A DNA stretch of 64,000 nt, from assembly GCF_013522705.1 (NCBI RefSeq), contig NZ_JAAMRE010000027.1, positions 31,466 through 95,465 on the forward strand, in the 5' to 3' direction. The position numbers and the translations under genes are program-made. The stretch comes from Pseudomonas lurida. Its GTDB lineage: Bacteria; Pseudomonadota; Gammaproteobacteria; Pseudomonadales; Pseudomonadaceae. The notes under the pieces were generated by a model. It was not told where the DNA came from. It made no database searches and worked only from the letters and a program-made list of their open reading frames with translations. The number at the start of each line of letters is the position of its first letter. The stretch's first letter is position 1. Below are positions 36,517 to 44,575 of this stretch, one piece after another.

Positions 36517-36833
36517 CGATGATGACCGAGACTTTAGTGAGTGGAACAGCACCCGTGAGCGACAACGTCAATTTGAAACAGCACCTCAACACGCCGAGCG
36601 AAGAAGGCCAGACCCTTCGCGGGAGTGTCGAGAAGGCGCTGCACAATTATTTCGCCCACCTGGAAGGCGCTTCCGTCACGGACGTCTACAACCTGGTGCT
36701 CTCCGAAGTCGAGGCGCCCTTGCTCGAAAGCGTGATGAACTACGTCAAGGGTAACCAGACCAAAGCCAGCGAGCTGCTGGGCCTCAATCGTGGGACCCTG
36801 CGCAAAAAGCTCAAGCAGTACGATTTGCTGTAA
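36513..36833 (+). CDS. fis: DNA-binding protein Fis
   Basis: 106 residues. Nucleoid-associated homodimer. Its C-terminal HTH is nearly invariant (VKGNQTKASELLGLNRGTL then RKKLKQYDLL) and the dimerisation helices precede it (LRGSVEKALHNYF, VYNLVLSEVEAPLLE). It is cotranscribed with dusB, overlapping its stop by 4 bp; this is the usual way Fis synthesis is boosted. A terminator follows. Confidence 0.96.
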   Translation: MTMMTETLVSGTAPVSDNVNLKQHLNTPSEEGQTLRGSVEKALHNYFAHLEGASVTDVYNLVLSEVEAPLLESVMNYVKGNQTKASELLGLNRGTLRKKLKQYDLL

Positions 36834-36852
36834 GCATTCAATCCAACCAGAA

Positions 36853-36884
36853 AGGCGCCCGCGTAAAAACGGTCGCCTTTTTTG
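36853..36884 (+). terminator. Rho-independent terminator of dusB-fis
   Basis: Stem AGGCGCCCG / CGGTCGCCT (one mismatch) with a GTAAAAA-type loop and a TTTTTT tail, 20 bp after the fis stop. Confidence 0.85.
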
Positions 36885-36914
36885 CTGACTCCCTTGCTTT
36901 TGATGGAAATTGAA

Positions 36915-38522
36915 ATGACCGACCAGACCACCCGCCTGCCGATCCGCCGCGCCTTGATCAGTGTCTCCGACAAGACCGGGATCCTTGAATTTGCCCGGGA
37001 GCTGGAAGCCCTGGGTGTGGAAATCCTCTCCACGGGCGGGACCTTCAAACTGCTGCAGGACAACGGCGTGGCCGCAGTGGAAGTGGCGGACTACACCGGA
37101 TTCGCAGAAATGATGGATGGCCGGGTCAAGACCCTGCACCCGAAAATCCACGGTGGCATCCTCGGCCGTCGCGGCATCGACGACGCCATCATGAGCGAGC
37201 ACGGTATCAAGCCGATCGACCTGGTGGCCGTTAACCTCTACCCGTTCGAAGCCACCATCAACAAACCAGGCTGCGACTTGCCGACCGCCATCGAAAACAT
37301 CGATATCGGCGGCCCGACCATGGTCCGCTCGGCGGCCAAGAACCACAAAGACGTGGCCATCGTGGTCAATGCCAGTGACTACGCCCAGGTACTCGAAAGC
37401 CTGAAAGCCGGGGGCCTGACCTACGCCCAGCGTTTCGACCTGATGCTCAAGGCGTTCGAACACACCGCCGCCTACGACGGCATGATCGCCAACTACATGG
37501 GCACCGTGAACCAGGCCGCCGAAACCCTCAGCACGGAAGGCCGCAGCCAGTTCCCGCGCACCTTCAACAGCCAGTTCATCAAGGCCCAGGAAATGCGCTA
37601 CGGCGAGAACCCGCACCAGAGCGCGGCGTTCTACGTGGAAGCCAAGCCGGCCGAAGTGGGCATCGCCACCGCGACCCAGCTGCAAGGCAAGGAGCTGTCC
37701 TACAATAACGTGGCCGACACCGACGCTGCGCTCGAATGCGTCAAGAGCTTCGTCAAGCCGGCCTGCGTCATCGTCAAACACGCCAACCCGTGCGGCGTGG
37801 CCGTCAGCCCGGATGCCGAAGGCGGCATTCGCCAGGCCTACGAACTGGCCTATGCCACCGACACAGAGTCGGCCTTCGGCGGCATCATCGCCTTCAACCG
37901 TGAACTGGACGCTGAGACCGCCAAGGCTATCGTCGACCGTCAGTTCGTTGAAGTGATCATCGCCCCAAGCGTCAGCGAAGAAGCTCGCGCCATCGTTGCA
38001 GCGAAAGCCAATGTGCGCCTGCTGGCCTGCGGCGAGTGGTCGGCTGACCGCGCAGCGGCCTGGGACTACAAGCGTGTCAATGGCGGCCTGCTGGTCCAGA
38101 GCCGCGACATCGGCATGATCGGCGCCGACGACCTGAAAGTGGTAACCCGGCGGGCACCGACCGAACAGGAGATCCACGACCTGATCTTCGCCTGGAAAGT
38201 GGCCAAGTACGTTAAATCCAACGCCATCGTCTACGCCAAGAACCGCCAGACCATCGGTGTCGGCGCCGGCCAGATGAGCCGTGTGAACTCGGCGCGTATC
38301 GCCGCGATCAAGGCTGAACACGCCGGTTTGCAGGTAGCGGGTTCGGTGATGGCTTCCGATGCGTTCTTCCCGTTCCGCGACGGGCTGGACAACGCCGCCA
38401 AGGCCGGCGTCACCGCCGTGATCCAGCCGGGCGGCTCGATGCGCGACGCCGAAGTGATTGCCGCGGCCGACGAAGCTGGCATTGCCATGGTCTTCACCGG
38501 CATGCGCCACTTCCGCCACTGA
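36915..38522 (+). CDS. purH: Bifunctional AICAR formyltransferase/IMP cyclohydrolase
   Basis: 535 residues, the usual length. It performs the last two steps of IMP synthesis. N-terminal IMP cyclohydrolase (MGS fold: RRALISVSDKTGILEFA, STGGTFKLL, TLHPKIHGGILGRR) and C-terminal AICAR transformylase (RYGENPHQSAAFY, KHANPCGVAV, FGGIIAFNRELD, HFRH end). The ATG at 36915 gives the normal N-terminus; an in-frame upstream codon lies inside the terminator tail and is rejected. purD follows on the same strand beyond a repeat-filled gap. Confidence 0.97.
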   Translation: MTDQTTRLPIRRALISVSDKTGILEFARELEALGVEILSTGGTFKLLQDNGVAAVEVADYTGFAEMMDGRVKTLHPKIHGGILGRRGIDDAIMSEHGIKPIDLVAVNLYPFEATINKPGCDLPTAIENIDIGGPTMVRSAAKNHKDVAIVVNASDYAQVLESLKAGGLTYAQRFDLMLKAFEHTAAYDGMIANYMGTVNQAAETLSTEGRSQFPRTFNSQFIKAQEMRYGENPHQSAAFYVEAKPAEVGIATATQLQGKELSYNNVADTDAALECVKSFVKPACVIVKHANPCGVAVSPDAEGGIRQAYELAYATDTESAFGGIIAFNRELDAETAKAIVDRQFVEVIIAPSVSEEARAIVAAKANVRLLACGEWSADRAAAWDYKRVNGGLLVQSRDIGMIGADDLKVVTRRAPTEQEIHDLIFAWKVAKYVKSNAIVYAKNRQTIGVGAGQMSRVNSARIAAIKAEHAGLQVAGSVMASDAFFPFRDGLDNAAKAGVTAVIQPGGSMRDAEVIAAADEAGIAMVFTGMRHFRH

Positions 38523-38548
38523 TCCACTGCGTGAAGTAGCGAGCTTAT

Positions 38549-38673
38549 AGCTGCAGGCGGCAAGTAAGAGTAGACCGGGATCGCTTTTACTTTCGCTTGC
38601 AGCCTTATTCATTAGAGGCTGCGCAACGTAGGGTGAGGCAATGCAGATTGCTTTTAACTTGCCGCTTGCAGCT
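38549..38673. repeat. Small inverted-repeat element between purH and purD
   Basis: Arms AGCTGCAGGCGGCAAGT (38549-38565) and ACTTGCCGCTTGCAGCT (38657-38673) match as inverted repeats at 16 of 17 positions, enclosing about 90 bp that contains a second hairpin (GCAGCC ... GGCTGC). A related AAGCGGCAAG/CTTGCCGCTT element is present twice at the right end of the window (from 63529 and 63829). No coding capacity; it resembles a non-autonomous miniature element or intergenic hairpin repeat. Confidence 0.65.
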
Positions 38674-38699
38674 TTTAACTTCCTTTGAAGGAGTCTGAC

Positions 38700-39992
38700 T
38701 TGAATGTTTTGATCATCGGCAGCGGCGGCCGTGAACACGCCCTGGCCTGGAAAGTTGCCCAGGACCCTCGCGTCCAGACAGTTTTCGTCGCCCCCGGCAA
38801 CGCCGGCACCGCTATCGAAGCCAAGTGTGAAAACGTCGCGATCGACGTACTGGCCCTTGAGCAACTGGCCGACTTCGCCGAAAAAAACGTGTCCCTGACC
38901 ATCGTCGGCCCGGAAGTACCGCTGGTAGCCGGTGTGGTGGACCTGTTCCGCAGCCGTGGCCTGGATTGCTTCGGCCCCACCGCCGGTGCTGCGCAATTGG
39001 AAGGTTCGAAAGCCTTTACCAAGGATTTCCTGGCCCGCCACAAGATCCCGACCGCTGATTACCAGAACTTCACCGAGATCGAGCCGGCCCTGGCTTACCT
39101 GCGTGAAAAAGGTGCGCCGATCGTGATCAAGGCTGATGGCCTGGCCGCCGGCAAAGGCGTGATCGTCGCGATGACCCTGCAGGAAGCCGAAGACGCCGTG
39201 CGCGACATGCTTGCCGGCAACGCCTTCGGGGAGGCGGGTTCGCGTGTCGTCATCGAAGAATTCCTCGACGGCGAAGAAGCCAGCTTCATCGTGATGGTCG
39301 ACGGCAAGAACGTGCTGCCAATGGCCACCAGCCAGGACCACAAGCGCGTCGGCGACGGCGATACCGGCCCGAATACCGGCGGCATGGGCGCCTACTCCCC
39401 GGCACCGGTGGTCACCGCCGACGTGCACCAGCGCGTCATGGACCTGGTGATCTGGCCGACCGTGCGCGGCATGGCCGACGAAGGCAACGTGTACACCGGT
39501 TTTCTCTACGCCGGCCTGATGATCGACAAAGCCGGTAACCCCAAAGTCATCGAGTTCAACTGCCGCTTCGGCGACCCGGAAACCCAACCGGTGATGCTGC
39601 GCCTGCAATCGAGCCTGGTACTGCTGGTGGAGGCCGCCCTGGCCCAGGCCCTGGACAAGGTTGAAGCTCAGTGGGACCCACGTCCGAGTGTCGGCATTGT
39701 GCTGGCGGCCGGCGGCTACCCTGCCGACTACGCTAAGGGCGACGTGATCGAAGGCCTGGACGCGGCGGCTACGCTGGAAGGCAAGGTGTTCCACGCAGGC
39801 ACGGCGCTCAAGGATGGCCAGGTCGTCACTGCCGGCGGCCGTGTGTTGTGTGCCACCGCCATGGGCGCCAGTGTCGATGCCGCCCAACAGCAGGCGTATA
39901 AACTGGCCGCCAGGATCAACTGGAACGGCTGTTTCTACCGCAAGGACATCGGCTACCGCGCCATTGCCCGCGAACGTGGCCAGAACAGCTGA
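38700..39992 (+). CDS. purD: Phosphoribosylamine-glycine ligase
   Basis: 430 residues. ATP-grasp enzyme forming GAR from phosphoribosylamine and glycine. Motifs VLIIGSGGREHALAWK, IVGPEVPLVAGVVD, IKADGLAAGKGV, GGMGAYSPAP, and FNCRFGDPETQPVM. The start is a TTG (MNVLIIGSGG) with GAAGGAG at 38687-38693, 6 bases upstream; no ATG is available at the family's normal N-terminus. Confidence 0.96.
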   Translation: MNVLIIGSGGREHALAWKVAQDPRVQTVFVAPGNAGTAIEAKCENVAIDVLALEQLADFAEKNVSLTIVGPEVPLVAGVVDLFRSRGLDCFGPTAGAAQLEGSKAFTKDFLARHKIPTADYQNFTEIEPALAYLREKGAPIVIKADGLAAGKGVIVAMTLQEAEDAVRDMLAGNAFGEAGSRVVIEEFLDGEEASFIVMVDGKNVLPMATSQDHKRVGDGDTGPNTGGMGAYSPAPVVTADVHQRVMDLVIWPTVRGMADEGNVYTGFLYAGLMIDKAGNPKVIEFNCRFGDPETQPVMLRLQSSLVLLVEAALAQALDKVEAQWDPRPSVGIVLAAGGYPADYAKGDVIEGLDAAATLEGKVFHAGTALKDGQVVTAGGRVLCATAMGASVDAAQQQAYKLAARINWNGCFYRKDIGYRAIARERGQNS

Positions 39993-40025
39993 ACAGCGAC
40001 TACCCAGTAGCTATCCGTTCGGTTA

Positions 40026-40048
40026 GGCAAGGGCCCAAGGCCCTTGCC
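40026..40048. terminator. Perfect hairpin after purD, terminator-like
   Basis: GGCAAGGGCC / GGCCCTTGCC stem (10 bp, CAA loop) 33 bp after the purD stop. It lacks a T-tract, so it may be a transcript-stabilising hairpin rather than an intrinsic terminator. Confidence 0.5.
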
Positions 40049-40106
40049 GTATACAGGCCTGCCGCGCATAGTTAACCCGTGCATCAACCTACGAAGGGAT
40101 TTCGCC

Positions 40107-42878
40107 GTGCGCTGGCTCAGGATCGCCATAGGTTTCACTGTCAGTCTGCTGACGCTGCTCTGCCTGCTCCCGGCCCAGGCCGCCGCGCAAGGCAGTGGCT
40201 GGGCAGTATTGCTTGATGAACAGGCCGATCTGCAGTTGAGCGACATCCGCTCCTCTCGCTACACCAATCAATTCAGCCCCATCGAACTGGACCGCATTAC
40301 CGCTGCGGAACCGGACGGTGCGTTGTGGGTGCGTTTCAAGCTGCAGCCCGGCAAGCACGAGCAGGTGCTGCGGGTATTCGCCCCGGACCTGTCGCAACTG
40401 AGCCTCTACGTGCTCGACGGCGACACCCTGGTGGAACAACAGAACACCGGCACCCGCCAGCCCCAGGCGCAGCGCCCGCTGCCCAGCAGTGACTTCATGC
40501 TGCCGCTGCCGCAGAGCCAGAGACCGCTCGAGGTCTACCTGCGCCTGGTCTCGGAACATGAGCTGCGCCCTTACATCACCCTGGAACCGGCCGTACTGGC
40601 GGCCGCCGACCAGACCCAGACGCTGATCTACGGCCTGCTGTTCGGCTGCCTGCTGATGCTGATCCTGCACAACCTCACGCGCTTCGCCTACCACCGCTCG
40701 CGCAGCAGCCTGTGGCTGGCGGCCTGCGAAACGTTACTGATGCTCAGCCTGGCGCTGCTGCTCAACCTGGTCGGCCCGTGGCTGCCCAATTGGCATGCGA
40801 TCCAAACCCCTGGCGCCTACCTGGCCCTGCTGCTGACGGCGCCGTGCGGCCTGATGTTTGCCTATCGATTCTTCATGCCGCTGGGCCCTCACATGCTGAA
40901 CCGGCTGTTGATGGCCGACATCCTGCTGATCGTGCTGTGCGGCCTGCTGCTGTTGTTCGTCAACACCTTGCCGCTGAATATCATCACTTACGTTCTGGTG
41001 GCCCTGGCGGGCCTGAGCATGTTGTTCGTCTCGGCCTACCATTGGCAGCAAGGCTACCGTCCGGCGCGCCTGTTCGTGGCCGGCATGGTGGTTTTCAATA
41101 TCGGCACCCTGATCATCCTGCCGGCACTGCTGGGCCTGACGATGGTATCGCCCCAGGGCCTGATCGTGACGCTGCTCGCCTTTATCTGCATCAGCGGCCT
41201 GCTGATGAGCCTGGCACTGGGCGAACGTCAGCGCGCCATTGTCGAGGCACGTTTCAGCCTCAGCCGCGACCTGGCCGCCAGCAATGCCGAAATCGCCGCC
41301 AAGGCCGAGTTCCTGGCGAAGATCAGCCACGAAATCCGCACACCGATGAACGGCGTACTGGGCATGACCGAACTGCTGCTCGGCACGCCGCTGTCGGTGA
41401 AACAGCGCGACTACGTACAAACCATCCACAGTGCGGGCAACGAACTGCTGACGCTGATTAACGAGATTCTCGACATTTCCAAGCTCGAGTCCGGCCAGAT
41501 TGAGCTGGACGACGTGCAGTTCGACCTCAACGCGCTGATCGACGATTGCCTGAGCATCTTCCGCGCCAAGGCCGAGCAGCAGAACGTCGAGCTGATCAGC
41601 TTTATCCAGCCCCAGGTACCCCGCGTCATCAGCGGCGATCCGACGCGCCTGCGCCAGGCCATGTTGAGCCTGCTGGAAAACGCCCTGCATAAAACCGATG
41701 AAGGCGAAGTGCTGATCGTGGTGGCCCTGGACGACCGCAGCACCAAGCCGCGCCTGCGCATCGCCGTGCAGGACAGCGGCGTACCGATGGATGCCGCCGA
41801 GCGCGACGCCCTGCTGCACAGCGAACTGCACAGCAAGAACTTCCTCTCGGCCACGCGCCTGAGCGGCCACCTGGGGCTGGTGATCGCTCGCCAGCTGATC
41901 CTGTTGATGAACGGCGAATTCGGCATCAAGAGCGGCAGCCATCAGGGCAGCACCTTATGGTTGACCCTGCCCCTGGACCCCGAGCGCCTGGAGCACCCGA
42001 CTTCCGACCTCGACGGCCCGCTCAAAGGCGCCCGCGTGCTGGTGGTGGACGACAACGACACCTGCCGCAAAGTGCTGGTGCAACAATGCTCGGCCTGGGG
42101 CCTCAACGTCAGCGCCGTGCCCTCGGGCAAGGAAGCGCTGGCGCTGCTGCGCACCAAGGCGCACCTGCGTGATTACTTCGATGTGGTACTGCTGGACCAG
42201 AACATGCCCGGCATGACCGGCATGCAGTTGGCGGCCAAGATCAAGGAAGACCCGAGCCTGAACCACGACATTCTGTTGATCATGCTCACCGGCATCAGCA
42301 ATGCGCCCAGCAAGATCATCGCGCGTAACTGCGGGATCAAGCGCATCCTGGCCAAACCGGTGGCCGGCTATACCTTAAAGACGACCCTGGCCGACGAACT
42401 GACCCAGCGCAGCAAAGGCAACATTGCGCCGCGCCCCGCCCCCAACGCGCCGGAAGCAGTCACGGTGCCCAGCGACTTCCGCATCCTGGTGGCGGAAGAC
42501 AACAGCATCTCCACCAAGGTAATTCGCGGCATGCTCGGCAAACTCAACCTCAACCCGGACACCGCCAGCAACGGCGAGGAAGCGCTGGAGGCGATGAAAG
42601 CCCAGCGCTATGACCTGGTGTTGATGGACTGCGAAATGCCGATCCTTGATGGCTTCTCAGCCACCCAGCAACTGCGTGCGTGGGAAGTCAGCCACCAACG
42701 CATCCGCACGCCGGTGGTGGCGCTCACTGCGCATATCCTCTCGGAGCACAAAGAGCGTGCACGCCAGGCCGGTATGGACGGGCACATGGCCAAGCCGGTG
42801 GAGTTGTCGCAGTTGCGCGAGTTGGTGGAGTTCTGGGTGGCGCAGCGCCAACAGCGGCCCGAACACGCCCCGTCCTGA
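40107..42878 (+). CDS. retS: Hybrid sensor histidine kinase RetS
   Basis: 923 residues. Signal peptide, periplasmic 7TMR-DISMED2 domain (about 30-165), seven-helix 7TMR-DISM block (about 175-375), HisKA with the His at about 407 (AKISHEIRTPMNG), HATPase, then two receivers: REC1 (VVDDND; LLDQNMPGMTG) and REC2 (VAEDNS; LMDCEMPILDG; MAKP). The ATPase G-boxes are altered (DSGVPM, SGHLGLVI). RetS inhibits GacS and so opposes the Gac/Rsm switch to biofilm. Start GTG with GAAGGGA 8 bases upstream. The purD-retS order is the same in P. aeruginosa. Confidence 0.93.
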   Translation: MRWLRIAIGFTVSLLTLLCLLPAQAAAQGSGWAVLLDEQADLQLSDIRSSRYTNQFSPIELDRITAAEPDGALWVRFKLQPGKHEQVLRVFAPDLSQLSLYVLDGDTLVEQQNTGTRQPQAQRPLPSSDFMLPLPQSQRPLEVYLRLVSEHELRPYITLEPAVLAAADQTQTLIYGLLFGCLLMLILHNLTRFAYHRSRSSLWLAACETLLMLSLALLLNLVGPWLPNWHAIQTPGAYLALLLTAPCGLMFAYRFFMPLGPHMLNRLLMADILLIVLCGLLLLFVNTLPLNIITYVLVALAGLSMLFVSAYHWQQGYRPARLFVAGMVVFNIGTLIILPALLGLTMVSPQGLIVTLLAFICISGLLMSLALGERQRAIVEARFSLSRDLAASNAEIAAKAEFLAKISHEIRTPMNGVLGMTELLLGTPLSVKQRDYVQTIHSAGNELLTLINEILDISKLESGQIELDDVQFDLNALIDDCLSIFRAKAEQQNVELISFIQPQVPRVISGDPTRLRQAMLSLLENALHKTDEGEVLIVVALDDRSTKPRLRIAVQDSGVPMDAAERDALLHSELHSKNFLSATRLSGHLGLVIARQLILLMNGEFGIKSGSHQGSTLWLTLPLDPERLEHPTSDLDGPLKGARVLVVDDNDTCRKVLVQQCSAWGLNVSAVPSGKEALALLRTKAHLRDYFDVVLLDQNMPGMTGMQLAAKIKEDPSLNHDILLIMLTGISNAPSKIIARNCGIKRILAKPVAGYTLKTTLADELTQRSKGNIAPRPAPNAPEAVTVPSDFRILVAEDNSISTKVIRGMLGKLNLNPDTASNGEEALEAMKAQRYDLVLMDCEMPILDGFSATQQLRAWEVSHQRIRTPVVALTAHILSEHKERARQAGMDGHMAKPVELSQLRELVEFWVAQRQQRPEHAPS

Positions 42879-42894
42879 CTTGAAATGCAATTGC

Positions 42895-42925
42895 AATGCG
42901 GGAGGGGGCTTGCCCCTCCCACATT
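42895..42925. repeat. Single REP hairpin
   Basis: AATGCGGGAGGGG / CCCCTCCCACATT arms around the GCTTG core, 16 bp after the retS stop. Confidence 0.8.
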
Positions 42926-42978
42926 GCTCTGTGTCGCCTGTTAGACTCTCCCCACTTTTACTGTCGCGAGCCACCCCC

Positions 42979-43575
42979 ATGCTCCACGTGTTATTCAGCG
43001 TTTACCTGAAGATGCTGGTGCTCTACAGCCCGTTCTTCGTGTTGTCCTGCTTTATCAGCCTGACCCGTGGTTATTCCAGCAAAGAACGGCGGCGCCTGGC
43101 CTGGAAAGTGGCGTTGGCGACCCTGGTTTCCAGCGTATTGCTCTACTTGTTCGGCCGGGTGATTTTCAGTGTGTTCGGTATTACCGTGGACGCGTTTCGC
43201 ATCGGCGCCGGCAGCGTGTTGTTCATCTCCGCCCTGGGCATGGCCCAGGGCAAGTCGGCGGTGCAGACCGACAACGTGCAGCAGGACGTCACCATTGTGC
43301 CGCTGACCATCCCGCTCACCGTCGGCCCCGGCACCATCGGTGCGTTGCTGGTGATGGGCGTCAGCCAGCCGCACTGGGATGACAAACTCACTGCCATCCT
43401 CAGCATCGCCCTGGCCAGCCTCACGGTGGGTGTGGTGCTGTATCTGTCCAACCGTATCGAACGCATTCTCGGTGACCAAGGCCTGCAGATTGTCAGCCGC
43501 CTCATGGGCCTGTTTGTGTGCGCCCTCGCCGCGCAAATCATCTTCACCGGCGTGCGCGGTTATCTGGTGCCTTAG
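42979..43575 (+). CDS. MarC family integral membrane protein
   Basis: 198 residues with six hydrophobic helices, a MarC/UPF0056 signature (LTIPLTVGPGTIGALLVMG) and the matching N-terminal half (FFVLSCFISLTRGYSSKERR). Function is not established in the family. The ATG at 42979 is used; codons further upstream lie in the REP sequence and the end of retS. Its 3' end overlaps the convergent next gene by 4 bp. Confidence 0.87.
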   Translation: MLHVLFSVYLKMLVLYSPFFVLSCFISLTRGYSSKERRRLAWKVALATLVSSVLLYLFGRVIFSVFGITVDAFRIGAGSVLFISALGMAQGKSAVQTDNVQQDVTIVPLTIPLTVGPGTIGALLVMGVSQPHWDDKLTAILSIALASLTVGVVLYLSNRIERILGDQGLQIVSRLMGLFVCALAAQIIFTGVRGYLVP

Positions 43576-44351
43576 ATCCGGTACTTGGCAATCGCCAAGT
43601 GCACCTTGTCGCCGGCGCTCTCGCGCATCAACCGGATGGTTTTTTCGTTGACCACCGAGGTATTCAACACCAGGCAGGTCTGCCCGCTGAAGGCCTCGAA
43701 CGACGAGCTGTCCCATTCCAGGAACGGCAGCCCCACCTGTTTGCTCGCGCCCTGGGTGCTGTAGGTCACCAGCACCATGGTCAATTCACCGTCCGACTCG
43801 GCACAGGACGCCAGGCCAAAATCACCGCCCTGATGCACCATGCTGTTGCGTTTGAACAGCTCGAAAGACGCCGGTTGCTGCTTCAAGGCCTCCAGTGCAT
43901 CAGCGGCCAGCTTCGGCAGCGCGGCCAGCAGCGGCCCGGACAGCGATGTCGACGCCAGCAACGTGGCGATGAGATTCAGTGCCGCCAGTTGCACCGTCAG
44001 GCCCCTGCCGGAACTCGAGACGCGCTCAAATCGGCTGCGCACCGGCAGCCAGCCCAGGCTGATCATCACCTTGATAAATTCGTCATACCAGGCTTCGCTG
44101 CCGCGCTGGATATTCAACACATCGCTGACGTAACTGCTGGCCAGCAGGTAGCTTTTGCGAATGTACTCGCGGTTAAGCCCCGACAGGCCCTCGGCAAACG
44201 AAATCACGCCGTTGTTGACCACCGCCGCATTGCTGTCTTCGTCGGTGTCCAACACCTGCGTGACAGGCGCTCCCGGTGCGCCGGGCAGTTTGTAGGCGGC
44301 AATCAACTTGCGCCGCTTTGCCGTATTGATCCTTCTGTGATGTCGCTCCAT
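43572..44351 (-). CDS. Protein of unknown function
   Basis: 259 residues, mixed alpha/beta, without signal peptide. A basic N-terminus (MERHHRRINTAKRRKL) leads to an acidic segment, then EYIRKSYLLASSYVSD and WYDEFIKVMISLGWLPV, an Ala/Leu-rich helical stretch (about 115-160) and a beta-rich C-terminal half (LVTYSTQGASKQVGLPFLEW; KVHLAIAKYRI). I do not recognise the family. The ATG at 44351 has GGAG 8 bases upstream. It is a single gene, convergent with the MarC gene and located between the core retS block and the cobalamin genes. Confidence 0.7.
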   Translation of the reverse strand: MERHHRRINTAKRRKLIAAYKLPGAPGAPVTQVLDTDEDSNAAVVNNGVISFAEGLSGLNREYIRKSYLLASSYVSDVLNIQRGSEAWYDEFIKVMISLGWLPVRSRFERVSSSGRGLTVQLAALNLIATLLASTSLSGPLLAALPKLAADALEALKQQPASFELFKRNSMVHQGGDFGLASCAESDGELTMVLVTYSTQGASKQVGLPFLEWDSSSFEAFSGQTCLVLNTSVVNEKTIRLMRESAGDKVHLAIAKYRI

Positions 44352-44458
44352 TTCAGTTCTCCACAAGCACCCCACATGGGGCTTGCTTTCACCCTAGTCC
44401 AGGGCTCGGCGGCGTTGCCATACGACAAACAACGCTTGCGCACAGCCAGCGCAAAACA

Positions 44459-44480
44459 CTGCCCCGCAATTACGGGGCAG
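44459..44480 (-). terminator. Possible second hairpin terminator downstream of cobJ
   Basis: CTGCCCCG / CGGGGCAG 8-bp stem with a 6-base loop, followed on the minus strand by TGTTTTG. It could back up the T-rich terminator at 44510 or form part of the leader of the next minus-strand gene. Confidence 0.4.
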
Positions 44481-44509
44481 CTCACTGGACGTTCCGGTTT
44501 TCGTTGTGC

Positions 44510-44541
44510 AAAAAAGAAAAAAGCGCCGAAAACACCAGGCG
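44510..44541 (-). terminator. Rho-independent terminator of the cobG-H-I-J operon
   Basis: Read on the minus strand: CGCC, a 10-base loop, GGCG, then C and a long TTTTTTCTTTTTT run. The stem is short but the T-tract is strong, and it lies 35 bp after the cobJ stop. Confidence 0.6.
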
Positions 44542-44575
44542 ATCACCCAGGGTTTATCGGAGTTTTCATGCAGCC

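Noticed and set aside
36534..39887. A 1117-residue open frame on the minus strand over fis, purH and purD
   Set aside because: Antisense to three unmistakable housekeeping genes; no motif in its translation.
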